Below, piece after piece: positions 1-8,124 of a stretch of 54,187 nucleotides of DNA (its first letter is position 1; each line of letters begins with the position of its first letter). The position numbers and the translations under genes were made by a program. Source of the DNA: a bacterium (lineage in GTDB: Bacteria > Planctomycetota > Planctomycetia > Gemmatales > Gemmataceae). The stretch lies in assembly GCA_017308215.1 (NCBI GenBank), contig JAFKFQ010000264.1, positions 1 to 54,187 of the forward strand. The letters are read 5' to 3'. Under the pieces are notes generated by a model. That model did no database searches, was not told the DNA's origin, and saw nothing but the letters and a program-made list of their open reading frames with translations.

Positions 1-2
1 TC

Positions 3-1115
3 GTCCTCGACGGCCGCGGCTATGTCCTCACCAACTACCACGTCATCGACGACGTGTCGTCGCTCCGCGTCCGCCTGCACGACGGGAGCGGCTACCCGGC
101 CCGCGTGATCGGCACCGACAAGGAAGCCGACCTCGCACTCGTGAAGTTCGACCCGGCTCGCCCGCTGCCGGTCCTCGGCATGGGCACGTCGGCCGACCTG
201 ATGGTGGGCGAGCCGGTCATCGCCATCGGCAACGCATTCGGGTACGAACACACGGTCACCCAGGGCCGCGTCTCGTTCAAGGGGCGCGACGTGTCGCTGA
301 ACAAGGACACCGGGTACAAGGGGCTGATCCAGACGAGCGCCCCGATCAACCCGGGGAACAGCGGGGGGCCGCTGTTGAACGTGCTCGGCGAGCTGGTCGG
401 GGTGAACGTCGCCATCCGGGCCGGCGCCCAGAACATCGGGTTCGCGCTGCCGATCGACTTCGTGATCGGCCGGGCCGCGACCATGATTGCCGCCCGCCGC
501 GGCGGGGTGCGGCACGGGCTGGTCGTCCGCAGCGACGCGGTCCGCGACGCCGTCGAGGGGCCGGTCCGCCGGGCGGCGACGATCGAGGTGGTCGAGCCCG
601 GGTCGGCGGCGGCGGCGGCCGGCGTCAAGGCCGGCGACGTGCTCGACCGGGTGGACGACGTTCCCGTCGCCACCGCGATCGACCTGGAGCGTGCCCTGCT
701 CGACAAGGCCGGCGGCGCGAAGCTGGCCGTCCGCGTGACCCGCGGCGGGACCGCCGTCGAGCCGCTGGAACTCGCGCTGGAGTCTGCCCCGAAGGCTCCC
801 GGTACGCCCGCCGAGATCGCCTGGAAGCGGCTCGGGGTGAAGGTCGCGCCGGTCGCCGCCGACGCGGTGACGAAGGCCAACCCGTTGCTCCGCGGCGGGC
901 TGCTCGTGACCGAGGTGTCGGCCGGCGGGGTAGCGGGGTCGGCGGGCATCGCCCGGGGCGACATCCTGGTCGGCCTCCACCAGTGGGAGACACTCCGCCC
1001 CGAGGACGTCGCCTTCGTGCTCACCCACCGCGACCTCGCCACCTTCCTGCCGCTGAAGTACATCGTCGCCCGCGACGGCCGCCTCCGCGACGGCTTCCTC
1101 GCCGGCACGCCGTGA
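3..1115 (+). CDS. HtrA/DegP-like serine protease with two PDZ domains (5' partial)
   Basis: The gene enters the window already open, so its start and any signal peptide lie upstream. The visible 370 residues contain a complete trypsin-like catalytic set: His in TNYHVID (visible residue 13), Asp in EADLALV (about 43) and Ser in PGNSGGP (about 120). Two PDZ-type segments follow, at about 185-250 (VVEPGSAAAAAGVKAGD) and 275-350 (VTEVSAGGVAGSAGIARGD). This order is that of HtrA/Deg proteases, which degrade or refold damaged envelope proteins in the periplasm; the PDZ domains sense substrate. A GC-rich hairpin follows the stop. The family call is firm; which Deg paralogue it is cannot be decided. 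Confidence 0.9.
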   Translation, partial: VLDGRGYVLTNYHVIDDVSSLRVRLHDGSGYPARVIGTDKEADLALVKFDPARPLPVLGMGTSADLMVGEPVIAIGNAFGYEHTVTQGRVSFKGRDVSLNKDTGYKGLIQTSAPINPGNSGGPLLNVLGELVGVNVAIRAGAQNIGFALPIDFVIGRAATMIAARRGGVRHGLVVRSDAVRDAVEGPVRRAATIEVVEPGSAAAAAGVKAGDVLDRVDDVPVATAIDLERALLDKAGGAKLAVRVTRGGTAVEPLELALESAPKAPGTPAEIAWKRLGVKVAPVAADAVTKANPLLRGGLLVTEVSAGGVAGSAGIARGDILVGLHQWETLRPEDVAFVLTHRDLATFLPLKYIVARDGRLRDGFLAGTP

Positions 1116-1142
1116 CGGCAGTGGGAGTGGGGGAGCCAGCGC

Positions 1143-1170
1143 CGGCCCGGGGGGTGAACCTCCCGGGCCG
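1143..1170 (+). terminator. hairpin downstream of the HtrA-like gene
   Basis: Arms CGGCCCGGG (1143-1151) and CCCGGGCCG (1162-1170) pair perfectly and extend inward by G-U pairs. The T-containing stretch TGTGCGTTTCTC follows. It lies 27 bases after the protease stop and fits a Rho-independent terminator with a weak U tract. Confidence 0.5.
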
Positions 1171-1287
1171 TGTGCGTTTCTCGGCCAGCCCCCGCCCCGA
1201 TGCGGCGGGCGGCCAGACCCACCGTTCTGGGCTATGAAGAGGCCGCCGGATCGGCGGCGGCTCCCGGCTTCCGAGGAGGGTGCGGCG

Positions 1288-1551
1288 ATGGAAGGCGTGT
1301 TCGTCGGCGCGGCGATCGTCGTCGTGGTATTGTTCGTGGTCGGATGGCTGCTCGTGATAAGACAGAGCGAGCTGGACGTCCACGACCGCTTCCCGCCGAT
1401 CTCGGACGCGGAGTTCATCGCCCGCTGTACGCCGGGGACAACGCCGGAGGTTGCGCTGAAGGTGCGACGCATCATCGCCGAGCAGCTCGCGGTCGAATAC
1501 GAGCGGATTCACCCGTCGATGAGCTTCGTCGAGGACATCGGCGCGGATTAG
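1288..1551 (+). CDS. small membrane protein ending in a truncated acyl-carrier-protein-like domain
   Basis: An 87-residue protein. The ATG at 1288 is chosen because GAGGAGG lies just upstream; an in-frame ATG at 1234 would add 18 basic residues in front of the membrane segment. Residues 5-25 form one strongly hydrophobic helix (VGAAIVVVVLFVVGWLLVI). The C-terminal 34 residues read like the first helix of acyl carrier proteins (KVRRIIAEQL, then SFVEDIGAD). The protein stops immediately after GAD, where ACPs continue with the Ser that carries phosphopantetheine. The stop TAG overlaps the stop of the convergent glycosyltransferase gene. Without that Ser it cannot carry acyl groups in the usual way. 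Its function is unknown; the ACP resemblance is my reading of the motif. Confidence 0.65.
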   Translation: MEGVFVGAAIVVVVLFVVGWLLVIRQSELDVHDRFPPISDAEFIARCTPGTTPEVALKVRRIIAEQLAVEYERIHPSMSFVEDIGAD

Positions 1552-2648
1552 CCGGTGCGGCCGTCCTGCTCGGCGGCGACGGGGTCGAGGAAGGCGGCGG
1601 CAGTGCGGATGCGCCTCCGCGCCAGCGCCTCGCGGCCGCGGCACACGTCGCCCACCAGTCGGCGCGTCTCGGCGTGGCAGAAGGCCGCGTCGCGGTCGCC
1701 GCGGACTGCCGCCCAGCCCTGCCGCAGTCCCGCCTCCGCCCACACCAGCCAGCTCAAGGCGCCCGCCTGCCAGCGCGGCCAGTGCTTGCGAGCGTAGGTC
1801 AGCAGCGCGTGGCGCGTCATCAGCCGCAGCGGCGGCGGGACGCGGCGGGCGTGCAGCGGCCAATGGTGCGTCACCTCCAGCCGCGGGTCGTACCACACAC
1901 CCCACCCGGCGTCGGCGGCGCGGCGGCAGAAGTCCACGTCCTCGTAGTAGAGGAAGAAACTTTCGTCGAGCCCGCCGAGTTCCTCGAAGCAGTCGCGGCG
2001 GACGAGCAGGCACCCGCCAGTCACCCACGGGACGGCCGCGCGTTCGGCCGCCGCGACGTGCCGGCACTTCCGCCGCGACCGCGGCCGCACCAGCCCGCCG
2101 ATCGTATTCCCGAGCGTCGGGAACGGCCCCGCCGACGCCTGCCCGGTGCCGTCCGGGTTCACGAGGCGGAACCCGATCGCCCCGGCCCGCGGGTCGGTCG
2201 CCGGGAGCCGGCGGACGGCCGCGAGCACCTCGTCGAGAAAGCCGTCGGGGACGGTCACGTCCGGGTTGAGGAGCAGCAGCCAGCGGCCGCGGCCGACGCG
2301 GCAGCCGCGGTTGACGGCGCGCGCGAACCCGTGGTTCCGGCCGAACCGGCGGACGGTCACGCCGCGGAGAACGTTCAGCCGGCGGACGACGGCGTGGGAC
2401 GGCGAGTGGTTGTCGACGATGACCACGTCGGCGGTGCCAGTGCGGGCGGCGACCGAGCGGCGGAGTTGGGTGACGAGGCGGGCGGTGTTGCGCCACTGGC
2501 AGAAGTTGACGACGACGACGCTGAGGTCCGGGGTCCGCGGGGGCGCGTGGCGGGCGGCGCGGGCGAGCCGGTCCGGGGTCGGGGACGGAACTGCGGCCGG
2601 CGGCGGGGTGGGCGGCGTGGGGCCGCCGGGCGGGACTGCCAGGGCCAT
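1548..2648 (-). CDS. glycosyltransferase family 2 (rhamnosyltransferase-like)
   Basis: A 366-residue GT-A fold enzyme. After a Pro-rich, probably disordered N-terminus (1-40) it shows the GT2 sequence: LSVVVVNF (about 42-49), VVIVDNHS (75-82), the DXD-type metal/nucleotide site as LNPD (127-130), a GG-containing segment near VTGGCLLVRR, and the ED acceptor motif YYEDVDFC followed by H-rich THHWP. This layout is that of WbbL-type rhamnosyl or sugar transferases, which add a sugar from a nucleotide donor to a cell-surface glycan at the cytoplasmic face. No membrane helix is evident. It ends convergently with the ACP-like gene, sharing four bases. Donor and acceptor cannot be told from sequence. 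Confidence 0.88.
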   Translation of the reverse strand: MALAVPPGGPTPPTPPPAAVPSPTPDRLARAARHAPPRTPDLSVVVVNFCQWRNTARLVTQLRRSVAARTGTADVVIVDNHSPSHAVVRRLNVLRGVTVRRFGRNHGFARAVNRGCRVGRGRWLLLLNPDVTVPDGFLDEVLAAVRRLPATDPRAGAIGFRLVNPDGTGQASAGPFPTLGNTIGGLVRPRSRRKCRHVAAAERAAVPWVTGGCLLVRRDCFEELGGLDESFFLYYEDVDFCRRAADAGWGVWYDPRLEVTHHWPLHARRVPPPLRLMTRHALLTYARKHWPRWQAGALSWLVWAEAGLRQGWAAVRGDRDAAFCHAETRRLVGDVCRGREALARRRIRTAAAFLDPVAAEQDGRTG

Positions 2649-2736
2649 TCGGGATTCCTTCCCGGTGCGTTCGGGGCGCGTCCGTCCGTGGAGCGGCGGA
2701 TTCTAGGCAGAAGGCTTCCGCCCGTGCAACCGCAAG

Positions 2737-3525
2737 TCAGGCGCCGCCCTGCGCGGCCCTCAGCCGTGCGAGTTCCGCTTCCAGTGTCGCCCGGGCGGCG
2801 CGCTCGGCGTCGCGCTCGCGCTCGGCCGCCGCGGCCCGTTGCTCGGCCTCGCTCGCCCGCTGCTCGGCCGCCACCCGGGCGGCCCGTTCCGCCGCCATCG
2901 ACGCGCTCCACTCGGCCGGGATCGCGACCAGTTCGCCGCGGAACCAGTACCTCACCCACCCGTCAACGAGTGCGACTTCCAACTCCAACTCCGGCACCGC
3001 GTACCGCTCGCTGTCGCCCGGGTGGGCCGCCACATACTTCCCGTCCGCCAACCGGAACAGCGTCAGCTCCTCGTTGTCGGGGTAGAAGAGGAGGTAGTAC
3101 GGGACGGCGAGCGCCTGCTCGTACAAGGCCAGGTTGCCGTCGTAGTCTTTCCGCGGGTTCCCCTTCGACACGTACTCCAGTACGAACAGCGGCCGGGCCG
3201 GGATCAGTTCGATGGGGAAACTGCCGTCGAGCGCGAGCGGCTCCGGGTGGACGACCACGAAGTGGTCCGGCACGACACGGCCGGGCAACCGCTTCCCCGG
3301 GATCGGGTACTGGATCAGCAGCTCGCCGAAGCACTGGATGTCCGGCCGCGTCTGGTGGATCGCGTCGAAGCTGGCTTCCGTGATCCGGCACTGGGTGTTC
3401 TGGGCGACGGACTCCATGAAGTGCTCCAGCGGGAGTTGCTTCACGTACCACGCGGCGTCGGCGGCGTAGAACCGCGCCCGGTCCGGGTCGGGCGCGGCCG
3501 CGGGCGGCACGGTCGTCGGGTTCAT
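2737..3525 (-). CDS. Uma2-family (DUF820) restriction-endonuclease-like protein with C-terminal coiled coil
   Basis: A 262-residue protein of the PD-(D/E)XK-like Uma2 superfamily, which is highly expanded in planctomycetes and cyanobacteria and whose role is largely unknown. The diagnostic stretches are VVPDHFVVV (acidic metal ligand after VP), FVLEYVSKGNPRKDYDGN (E plus basic residues of the nuclease core) and YYLLFYPDNEELTLFRL. Residues about 205-258 are an Ala/Glu/Arg-rich heptad stretch (AAERAARVAAEQRASEAEQ) forming a long coiled coil, a common appendage in this family. The ATG start at 3525 is preceded by GGAGGC-like sequence. A second, damaged Uma2 gene lies at 13.4-14.0 kb. Confidence 0.85.
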   Translation of the reverse strand: MNPTTVPPAAAPDPDRARFYAADAAWYVKQLPLEHFMESVAQNTQCRITEASFDAIHQTRPDIQCFGELLIQYPIPGKRLPGRVVPDHFVVVHPEPLALDGSFPIELIPARPLFVLEYVSKGNPRKDYDGNLALYEQALAVPYYLLFYPDNEELTLFRLADGKYVAAHPGDSERYAVPELELEVALVDGWVRYWFRGELVAIPAEWSASMAAERAARVAAEQRASEAEQRAAAAERERDAERAARATLEAELARLRAAQGGA

Positions 3526-3585
3526 GGCGGGAGCCTCCGAAATCGGTCGAAGTGTACCGGCGATGTGTCGGTCGCGGAAGGGGAG

Positions 3586-4644
3586 TCACGCCGGTTCGGA
3601 CGCCAGCTCGCGCATCGCCTCCTTGATGTCGGCCAGTTGCGGCACGCTGTTCGACTCGTAGGCCGGGTTCATGCCGATCCCGGGGACGTGCTTCCCCATC
3701 AGGCAGCGCGGGCGGACGGTCAGGTCGTAGAAGTGCTCGTCGATCGCCCGGCGCAGCAGGTGCTCGCCGAAGTTCGTCACCTCCGTGTCCTCGTTCACGA
3801 TCAGCAGCCGGCCGGTCTTGACGACGCTCGCCGAGATCAGCGGCCAGTCGTAGGGGAAGATGCTGCGCAGGTCGATCACGTCGAACGTGTGCCCCGCCTC
3901 GCGGGCGAGGTCGTCGGCCGCCGCGGCGCACAGCGGCAGCGGACGGCCGTAGCTCACCACCGTGCCGGCGATCCCCTCGCGGACGAGGTTGGCGCTGCCG
4001 ATGGGGACGACGTACTCCTGGAGGTCCGGCCACTGCGGCTTCCACTGCGAGCGGTCGCCGAGCGGGGCGTCGATCATGCGCGAAAGCTCGTCCGCGTCGG
4101 CCGGCTCGCCGGGGAGGAGTCTGTCGCCCTTCACCCGCAACAGCGCCTTCGGGAGCAGCACCAGCACCGGGTTCGGGTCTTTGATGGCGGCGATGACGAG
4201 GCCGTAGCCGTCGAGCGCGCTCGACGGCATCACCACCTTCCACCCGCCGAGCCGGCTGGCCCAGCTCTCGAAGCTGTGCGAGTGGTAGAGGCTGCCGCGG
4301 ATGCCGGCGCCGTTGGGCGCCATCACCACGATCGGCATGTCGTACCCGCCGGCGCCGGCCCAGCGCTGGTTGCCGGCGAGCTTGAACATGTCGATGGCGT
4401 TGAACGCGTAGTCAGCGAACTGGATCTCGCACACCGGCCGCCCGCCGGCGTAGGCGATGCCCATCGCCGTGCCGAGGATACCGCGCTCGTCGAGCGGGGT
4501 GTTCCACGCGGTTTTCAAGCCCTGCGTGGCGGTGAACACGCCGCCGAGCGGCGGGCCGACGTCTTCGCCGAACACGTCGGTGACGCCGAGGTGTTCCTCG
4601 CCGTAGTGGAGGGCCATCCGAACGGCCTGAACGAGCGTCGCCAT
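3586..4644 (-). CDS. 2-oxoacid dehydrogenase E1 component, beta subunit (transketolase-like)
   Basis: A 352-residue protein. The ATG at 4644 starts the family's usual N-terminus (MATLVQAVRMALHYG), although the frame stays open further upstream. Hallmarks of the E1-beta Pyr domain are FGEDVG, GVFTATQGL, TPLDERGILGTAMGIAYAGGRPVCEIQFADY and the C-terminal transketolase domain with DLRSIFPYD, LLIVNEDTEV and HLLRRAIDE. With an alpha subunit, such proteins decarboxylate pyruvate or branched-chain 2-oxoacids using thiamine diphosphate and pass the acyl group to lipoyl-E2. No alpha subunit, E2 or E3 gene is in the window, so the subunit is an orphan here and its substrate is open. It lies 32 bases downstream of the next gene and is probably co-transcribed with it. 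Confidence 0.87.
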   Translation of the reverse strand: MATLVQAVRMALHYGEEHLGVTDVFGEDVGPPLGGVFTATQGLKTAWNTPLDERGILGTAMGIAYAGGRPVCEIQFADYAFNAIDMFKLAGNQRWAGAGGYDMPIVVMAPNGAGIRGSLYHSHSFESWASRLGGWKVVMPSSALDGYGLVIAAIKDPNPVLVLLPKALLRVKGDRLLPGEPADADELSRMIDAPLGDRSQWKPQWPDLQEYVVPIGSANLVREGIAGTVVSYGRPLPLCAAAADDLAREAGHTFDVIDLRSIFPYDWPLISASVVKTGRLLIVNEDTEVTNFGEHLLRRAIDEHFYDLTVRPRCLMGKHVPGIGMNPAYESNSVPQLADIKEAMRELASEPA

Positions 4645-4676
4645 GAAAACGATCCGAGGCGGGGGCGGGCGTACCG

Positions 4677-5396
4677 TCACGATACCGGATCGCGCCCAGG
4701 CGTGAACGCCTCGCCGGGCGGCAACTCGGTGACCGCGGCGACGAACCGTAGCGCGTCCGGGACCGCGGCGGCGATCGTCAACTCCGCCGGCGGGTGCGTC
4801 CGCTTCCGCTCGCGCGTGCCGAGCGCAACCGCGGCGATCGTCAACTCCGCCGGCGGGTGCGTCCGCTTCCGCTCGCGCGTGCCGAGCGCAACCGCCTCCG
4901 TCGCCCAGCCGGAGTCGAGCCACGTCGGGTACGGCACGAACGTCGCTGCGCCGCGAAGGGCCGGCTTGCGCCGGGCATTCCCGGTGTTGATCGGGGTGAC
5001 CGCCGTCACGTCGAGGTAGGCGTCCACTAGAGCCGCCGTGTCGAGCGTGAGGACGACCTGCGGCCGCGGCCCGCATGCGGCGCGCTGGCGGTTCAGGCGG
5101 TCGGGGTCGAGCCAGAAGAACACCCGAGCGTTCACCAGTGCGTACCAGTCGGCCGCAGTGAGACCGACAAGACACCCGGCAAGCGCCGCCGGCGGCATCG
5201 GCTTCTGGTCGCGGACGAACAGGCCGTTCGGCAGCTCGGTGTGGTCAGCCCGCTGTGCGCGCTCGACCCGGTCGCGGGCGGCCCCGACGAGGCCGGCGAG
5301 GTCGAACAGCACGCTCGCCGGGAGCAACCCGCGCGCACGAATCGACGGCCAGTTCGCCGCCTCGGCCAGGTGGTAGACGTGCGGTGAGAGTGTCAC
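4677..5396 (-). CDS. HxYH-type protein resembling DUF7002, with a 21-residue tandem duplication
   Basis: About 239 residues from the GTG at 5396; a GTG at 5420 would add eight more. The N-terminus HVYHLAEAANWPSIRARGLL resembles families annotated as DUF7002, in which an early His and the I..GLL pattern recall ADP-ribosyltransferase-like folds. That comparison is from memory and tentative. Further conserved-looking parts are VFFWLDPDRLNRQ and PQVVLTLDTAALV. Near the C-terminus a 21-residue unit (VALGTRERKRTHPPAELTIA plus A) occurs twice in a row without a single difference, from a perfect 63-bp DNA duplication. The second copy presumably adds a loop. Function unknown. Confidence 0.6.
   Translation of the reverse strand: MTLSPHVYHLAEAANWPSIRARGLLPASVLFDLAGLVGAARDRVERAQRADHTELPNGLFVRDQKPMPPAALAGCLVGLTAADWYALVNARVFFWLDPDRLNRQRAACGPRPQVVLTLDTAALVDAYLDVTAVTPINTGNARRKPALRGAATFVPYPTWLDSGWATEAVALGTRERKRTHPPAELTIAAVALGTRERKRTHPPAELTIAAAVPDALRFVAAVTELPPGEAFTPGRDPVS
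4768..4893. repeat. perfect 63-bp tandem duplication, two units
   Basis: Unit 1 spans 4768-4830 and unit 2 spans 4831-4893; they are identical base for base. The length is 21 codons, so the reading frame of the minus-strand gene is kept. The absence of any divergence implies a recent event, or an assembly artefact. Confidence 0.95.
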
Positions 5397-5468
5397 GGCG
5401 GCGATCCGATCAACTCCCACCGGATGGGCTGACGACTCTGCCCGGCCGCCGAGGCACGAAACGCTTTG

Positions 5469-7760
5469 TCACACCGCCGTCGGCGTCGATTGCTCGGTCG
5501 GGGCCGGCGCGGGCGCGGGGACCGGGGCGGCGGTCACGACGGCGCCGAGCACCTTGCTCCCGGCGCGGGCGACCTCGCTCGTCGCCGTCGCCACCCTGGC
5601 CGGGGCGTCGGCGGCGTTGCGGACCACCAGTACCACGCCGTCCGCGTGCTCGGCGAGCGCCTTCAACTCCTTCTCGGCGGTCGTCGGCGGGGCGTCGAGG
5701 ATCACGTACTCGTACTGCGCCTTCAACTCGGCCACCAGATCCTTGAACTTCGCCCGGGTCAGCACGTCGGCGCCGTCCACCGGGCCGCGGCCCGCGGGGA
5801 GGAGAAACAGGTTGGCCACCTCGCACGACCGCACCGCCACCCGCAGGTCCACGTCGTTCATCATCACCGACTTCAGCGAGTCACCGAGGCGGCCGAGGCG
5901 GAAGAGTTCCTGCTGCTTCGTGCCGTGGTAGTCACAATCGACGAGCAGCACCCGCTTGCCGGACTGCGCCAGCGACAGCGCCAGGTTCGCCGCCGTCGTC
6001 GTCTTGCCGTCACCGCCCCCGCCGGGGCCGGTGACGACCACCGCCTTGTGCCCCGCCGACCCGAGCGCCTCGACCAGCGCCCGGCGGGCGGCGCGGTACA
6101 CCTCCGCCTCGGCGCTGTTCGGCCGGGTGAAGCTCACCAGCGCCGGCGACCAGCCCTCGACCGACTTCTTCTCGACCGGAGCGTCGGGCTTCAGCGCCGG
6201 CACCTGCCCGAGCACCGGAACGTTCAGCGCCGGACCGTCGTACTTGGCGATCCGCGTCGCGCCGGTGCGGCGGACGGCCGACACCACGACCGGCTTCAGT
6301 GGCACGAGCGGCTTCGGCTTTCGCTCGCGGGCTTGGCGGCTGGCGATCGCGCCGGTCACCAGCGACGCCACGAACCCGAGCCCGAGCCCGGCGACGAGCC
6401 CGATCGCGCCGCCGGGCACGAGCGACCGGTACAGCAGCGGCGACACCCGCTCGCCCTCCGTCGGCGACGTCATGATTTCCGGACCGGCGGACGTCGCCGG
6501 CGCGGCCGGTCGCGGCTGCGGGGCGACGGTGACCTGATCCGGCGCGGGGGCCGGCATCGGTGGGAGTGGCGGCGCCGGCGGGCCGGTGAGTTGCTCGAGC
6601 TTGGCACGGACCGGCGCGGCCGCGGCGAGTGTGGCCTCGTCGCGCTGGACGGCCCCGGCAAGCGTGGACGCCTCGGCGTTCAGCTTCGCCCACGTGTTCG
6701 TGAGCGGGGTGCGGTGGCGGTCGAGCGCGTCCTCGGTCGGGCGCATCGCCGCGGATTTCTCCAACAGGCTGCGGACGAACGCGATCTGCTCGTCGAGGGC
6801 GAGCATGTCGCGGTGCTCCGGCCCGAGGCGGCGGCCGAGCTCCGCCTTCTTCTGCTGGAACGACACGAGCTGCGTTTGCCACTCTTTCTCCTCCGCCGAC
6901 GGGGCGGCGGGGCGGTCCGGGTCGGGGGTGACGCCGAGTTTCTTCATCAGCGCCAGCCGCGCGACCTTGTCCGTGCCGACGGCGGCGATCGCCTCCAGGT
7001 TGCTGTTCGTGGTCTTCAGCTTCGCCTGCGTGGTCTTGAGCGCGGACTGGTTCGCCGCGAGGCGCGTTTCGACCGCCGGAATCGGCTCACCGGTAATCGC
7101 CGCGAGCTCCGCTTGCAGTTTCGCGCGCTCGGCGGCGACCTTCGCGTCCGGGTCAACGGGCGTCGGGGTCGGCGCGGTCGGTGCCGGGGTCACGGGTGCC
7201 TTCGCGCCGGGCGCCGGCGGCAGCGGAACGGGCCGGGCGCCCGGTACGGCGTAAGCCTCGGCGACGGCCTTCAGGTACTTCGGCGTGTCGGCGGGGTTCG
7301 GCCCGCGGAACGCCAGGTGGACCACCCCATCCTTCATCTGAAGTGACAGGTTTTGATTCAGGTACGCGACCCGTTCGGACGTGGTGCCGGGGAGCGGCGG
7401 CGCGAACGGCGCCATCGCATCGAGGCGGCGGGCAGCGCGGTCGAGGACGACCGGCGCCATCACCGCCCCGGGGTCGGTGCCGGACACGACCGCGGTCGAT
7501 TCGTACACCGCCGGCTGCTTGCGGAAGTGGTCGTACCCCGCGCCGAGCCCGGCGATCAGCCCGACGACCCCGCCGGTCAGCACCATCGCCGTGCGCGAGT
7601 GGGTCGGTCGTGCCGTCGGTGCCGGGGGCGCGGACGCCGCCGCGGCGGGCGGGAGCGCCGGGAGGGTCGCTTCTCCGGCGGGGGCGGGGCTGTCCGGTTG
7701 AGGCGGGAGGGCCACGGGTTTGCCTCGGGGCGGTCGAGCGGGGTGCGCAGCTAACCCCAT
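5469..7760 (-). CDS. Wzz/GumC-type polysaccharide co-polymerase fused to a BY-kinase-like ATPase
   Basis: 763 residues from the ATG at 7760. The order is: Pro/Ala-rich cytoplasmic tail (1-55), membrane helix (about 57-78, TGGVVGLIAGLGAGY), periplasmic region with coiled-coil segments and TQAKLKTTNSNLEAIA-like heptads, a second helix (about 448-471, GAIGLVAGLGLGFVASLV), then a P-loop ATPase. That domain has Walker A GGGGDGKTTTAANLA (about 580), Walker A' VLLVDCD (about 605) and Walker B YVILDAPP (about 685). Such fusions set chain length and drive export of extracellular polysaccharide. The usual C-terminal Tyr cluster is missing: the tail is APAPAPTEQSTPTAV, so autophosphorylation control may be absent. 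No other polysaccharide genes adjoin it except the GT2 about 3 kb away. Confidence 0.85.
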   Translation of the reverse strand: MGLAAHPARPPRGKPVALPPQPDSPAPAGEATLPALPPAAAASAPPAPTARPTHSRTAMVLTGGVVGLIAGLGAGYDHFRKQPAVYESTAVVSGTDPGAVMAPVVLDRAARRLDAMAPFAPPLPGTTSERVAYLNQNLSLQMKDGVVHLAFRGPNPADTPKYLKAVAEAYAVPGARPVPLPPAPGAKAPVTPAPTAPTPTPVDPDAKVAAERAKLQAELAAITGEPIPAVETRLAANQSALKTTQAKLKTTNSNLEAIAAVGTDKVARLALMKKLGVTPDPDRPAAPSAEEKEWQTQLVSFQQKKAELGRRLGPEHRDMLALDEQIAFVRSLLEKSAAMRPTEDALDRHRTPLTNTWAKLNAEASTLAGAVQRDEATLAAAAPVRAKLEQLTGPPAPPLPPMPAPAPDQVTVAPQPRPAAPATSAGPEIMTSPTEGERVSPLLYRSLVPGGAIGLVAGLGLGFVASLVTGAIASRQARERKPKPLVPLKPVVVSAVRRTGATRIAKYDGPALNVPVLGQVPALKPDAPVEKKSVEGWSPALVSFTRPNSAEAEVYRAARRALVEALGSAGHKAVVVTGPGGGGDGKTTTAANLALSLAQSGKRVLLVDCDYHGTKQQELFRLGRLGDSLKSVMMNDVDLRVAVRSCEVANLFLLPAGRGPVDGADVLTRAKFKDLVAELKAQYEYVILDAPPTTAEKELKALAEHADGVVLVVRNAADAPARVATATSEVARAGSKVLGAVVTAAPVPAPAPAPTEQSTPTAV

Positions 7761-8124
7761 TCTTGAGGACACTTCGGCCGCGGCCAAGGGGAGTTGGTCC
7801 GTCCGCGTACGGAAGCGTTTCCGGCTCTCCGGGTCGGGAAGGATGGGACGGTCCGCCCCGCCGCCCGGAATGAGCTGCTGCCCGGTTCCGACGCCGCAAC
7901 GATCGCGCCGGATTGCCTCAAGTCCCCACGAACTCGCGGTGCGGCGTCAGGATGTGCGGGCGGGATAAGGCCGGGAGTTTCCGCTACAACCGGACCGCCG
8001 GCACGGCCGATGCGACCACCCGCCGTTTGCCCGCCCGGTTTGGGAGGGTATAATCGCGCAGGGCGGTGGGTTCACCTCTCGCCCGCCGCGCCCTCCCGGT
8101 TCGACCTCTCGACAGGGGTCCGCC
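7761..8124. other. gene-free interval between divergent genes
   Basis: 364 bases separate the minus-strand co-polymerase gene from the plus-strand TPR gene. I find no supported ORF. The only recognisable signal is a sigma70-like promoter near its right end. Confidence 0.6.
8027..8054 (+). promoter_or_regulatory. sigma70-type promoter for the TPR gene
   Basis: TTGCCC (8027-8032) and a consensus TATAAT (8049-8054) are separated by 16 bases, about 70 bases upstream of the ATG at 8125. The AT-rich -10 box stands out in the GC-rich surroundings. Confidence 0.6.

Noticed and set aside
1170..3383. 737-codon open frame on the plus strand across the glycosyltransferase and Uma2 genes
   Set aside because: It is antisense to two well-supported genes, has Arg/Pro/Gly-rich composition and no recognisable motif; high GC creates such frames throughout the window.
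2839..5019. 726-codon plus-strand open frame
   Set aside because: Antisense to the Uma2 and E1-beta genes; Arg/Val/Asp-rich translation typical of a shadow frame.
7761..7787. Upstream TTG start at 7787 for the polysaccharide co-polymerase
   Set aside because: A TTG without a ribosome site; the ATG at 7760 is more plausible.
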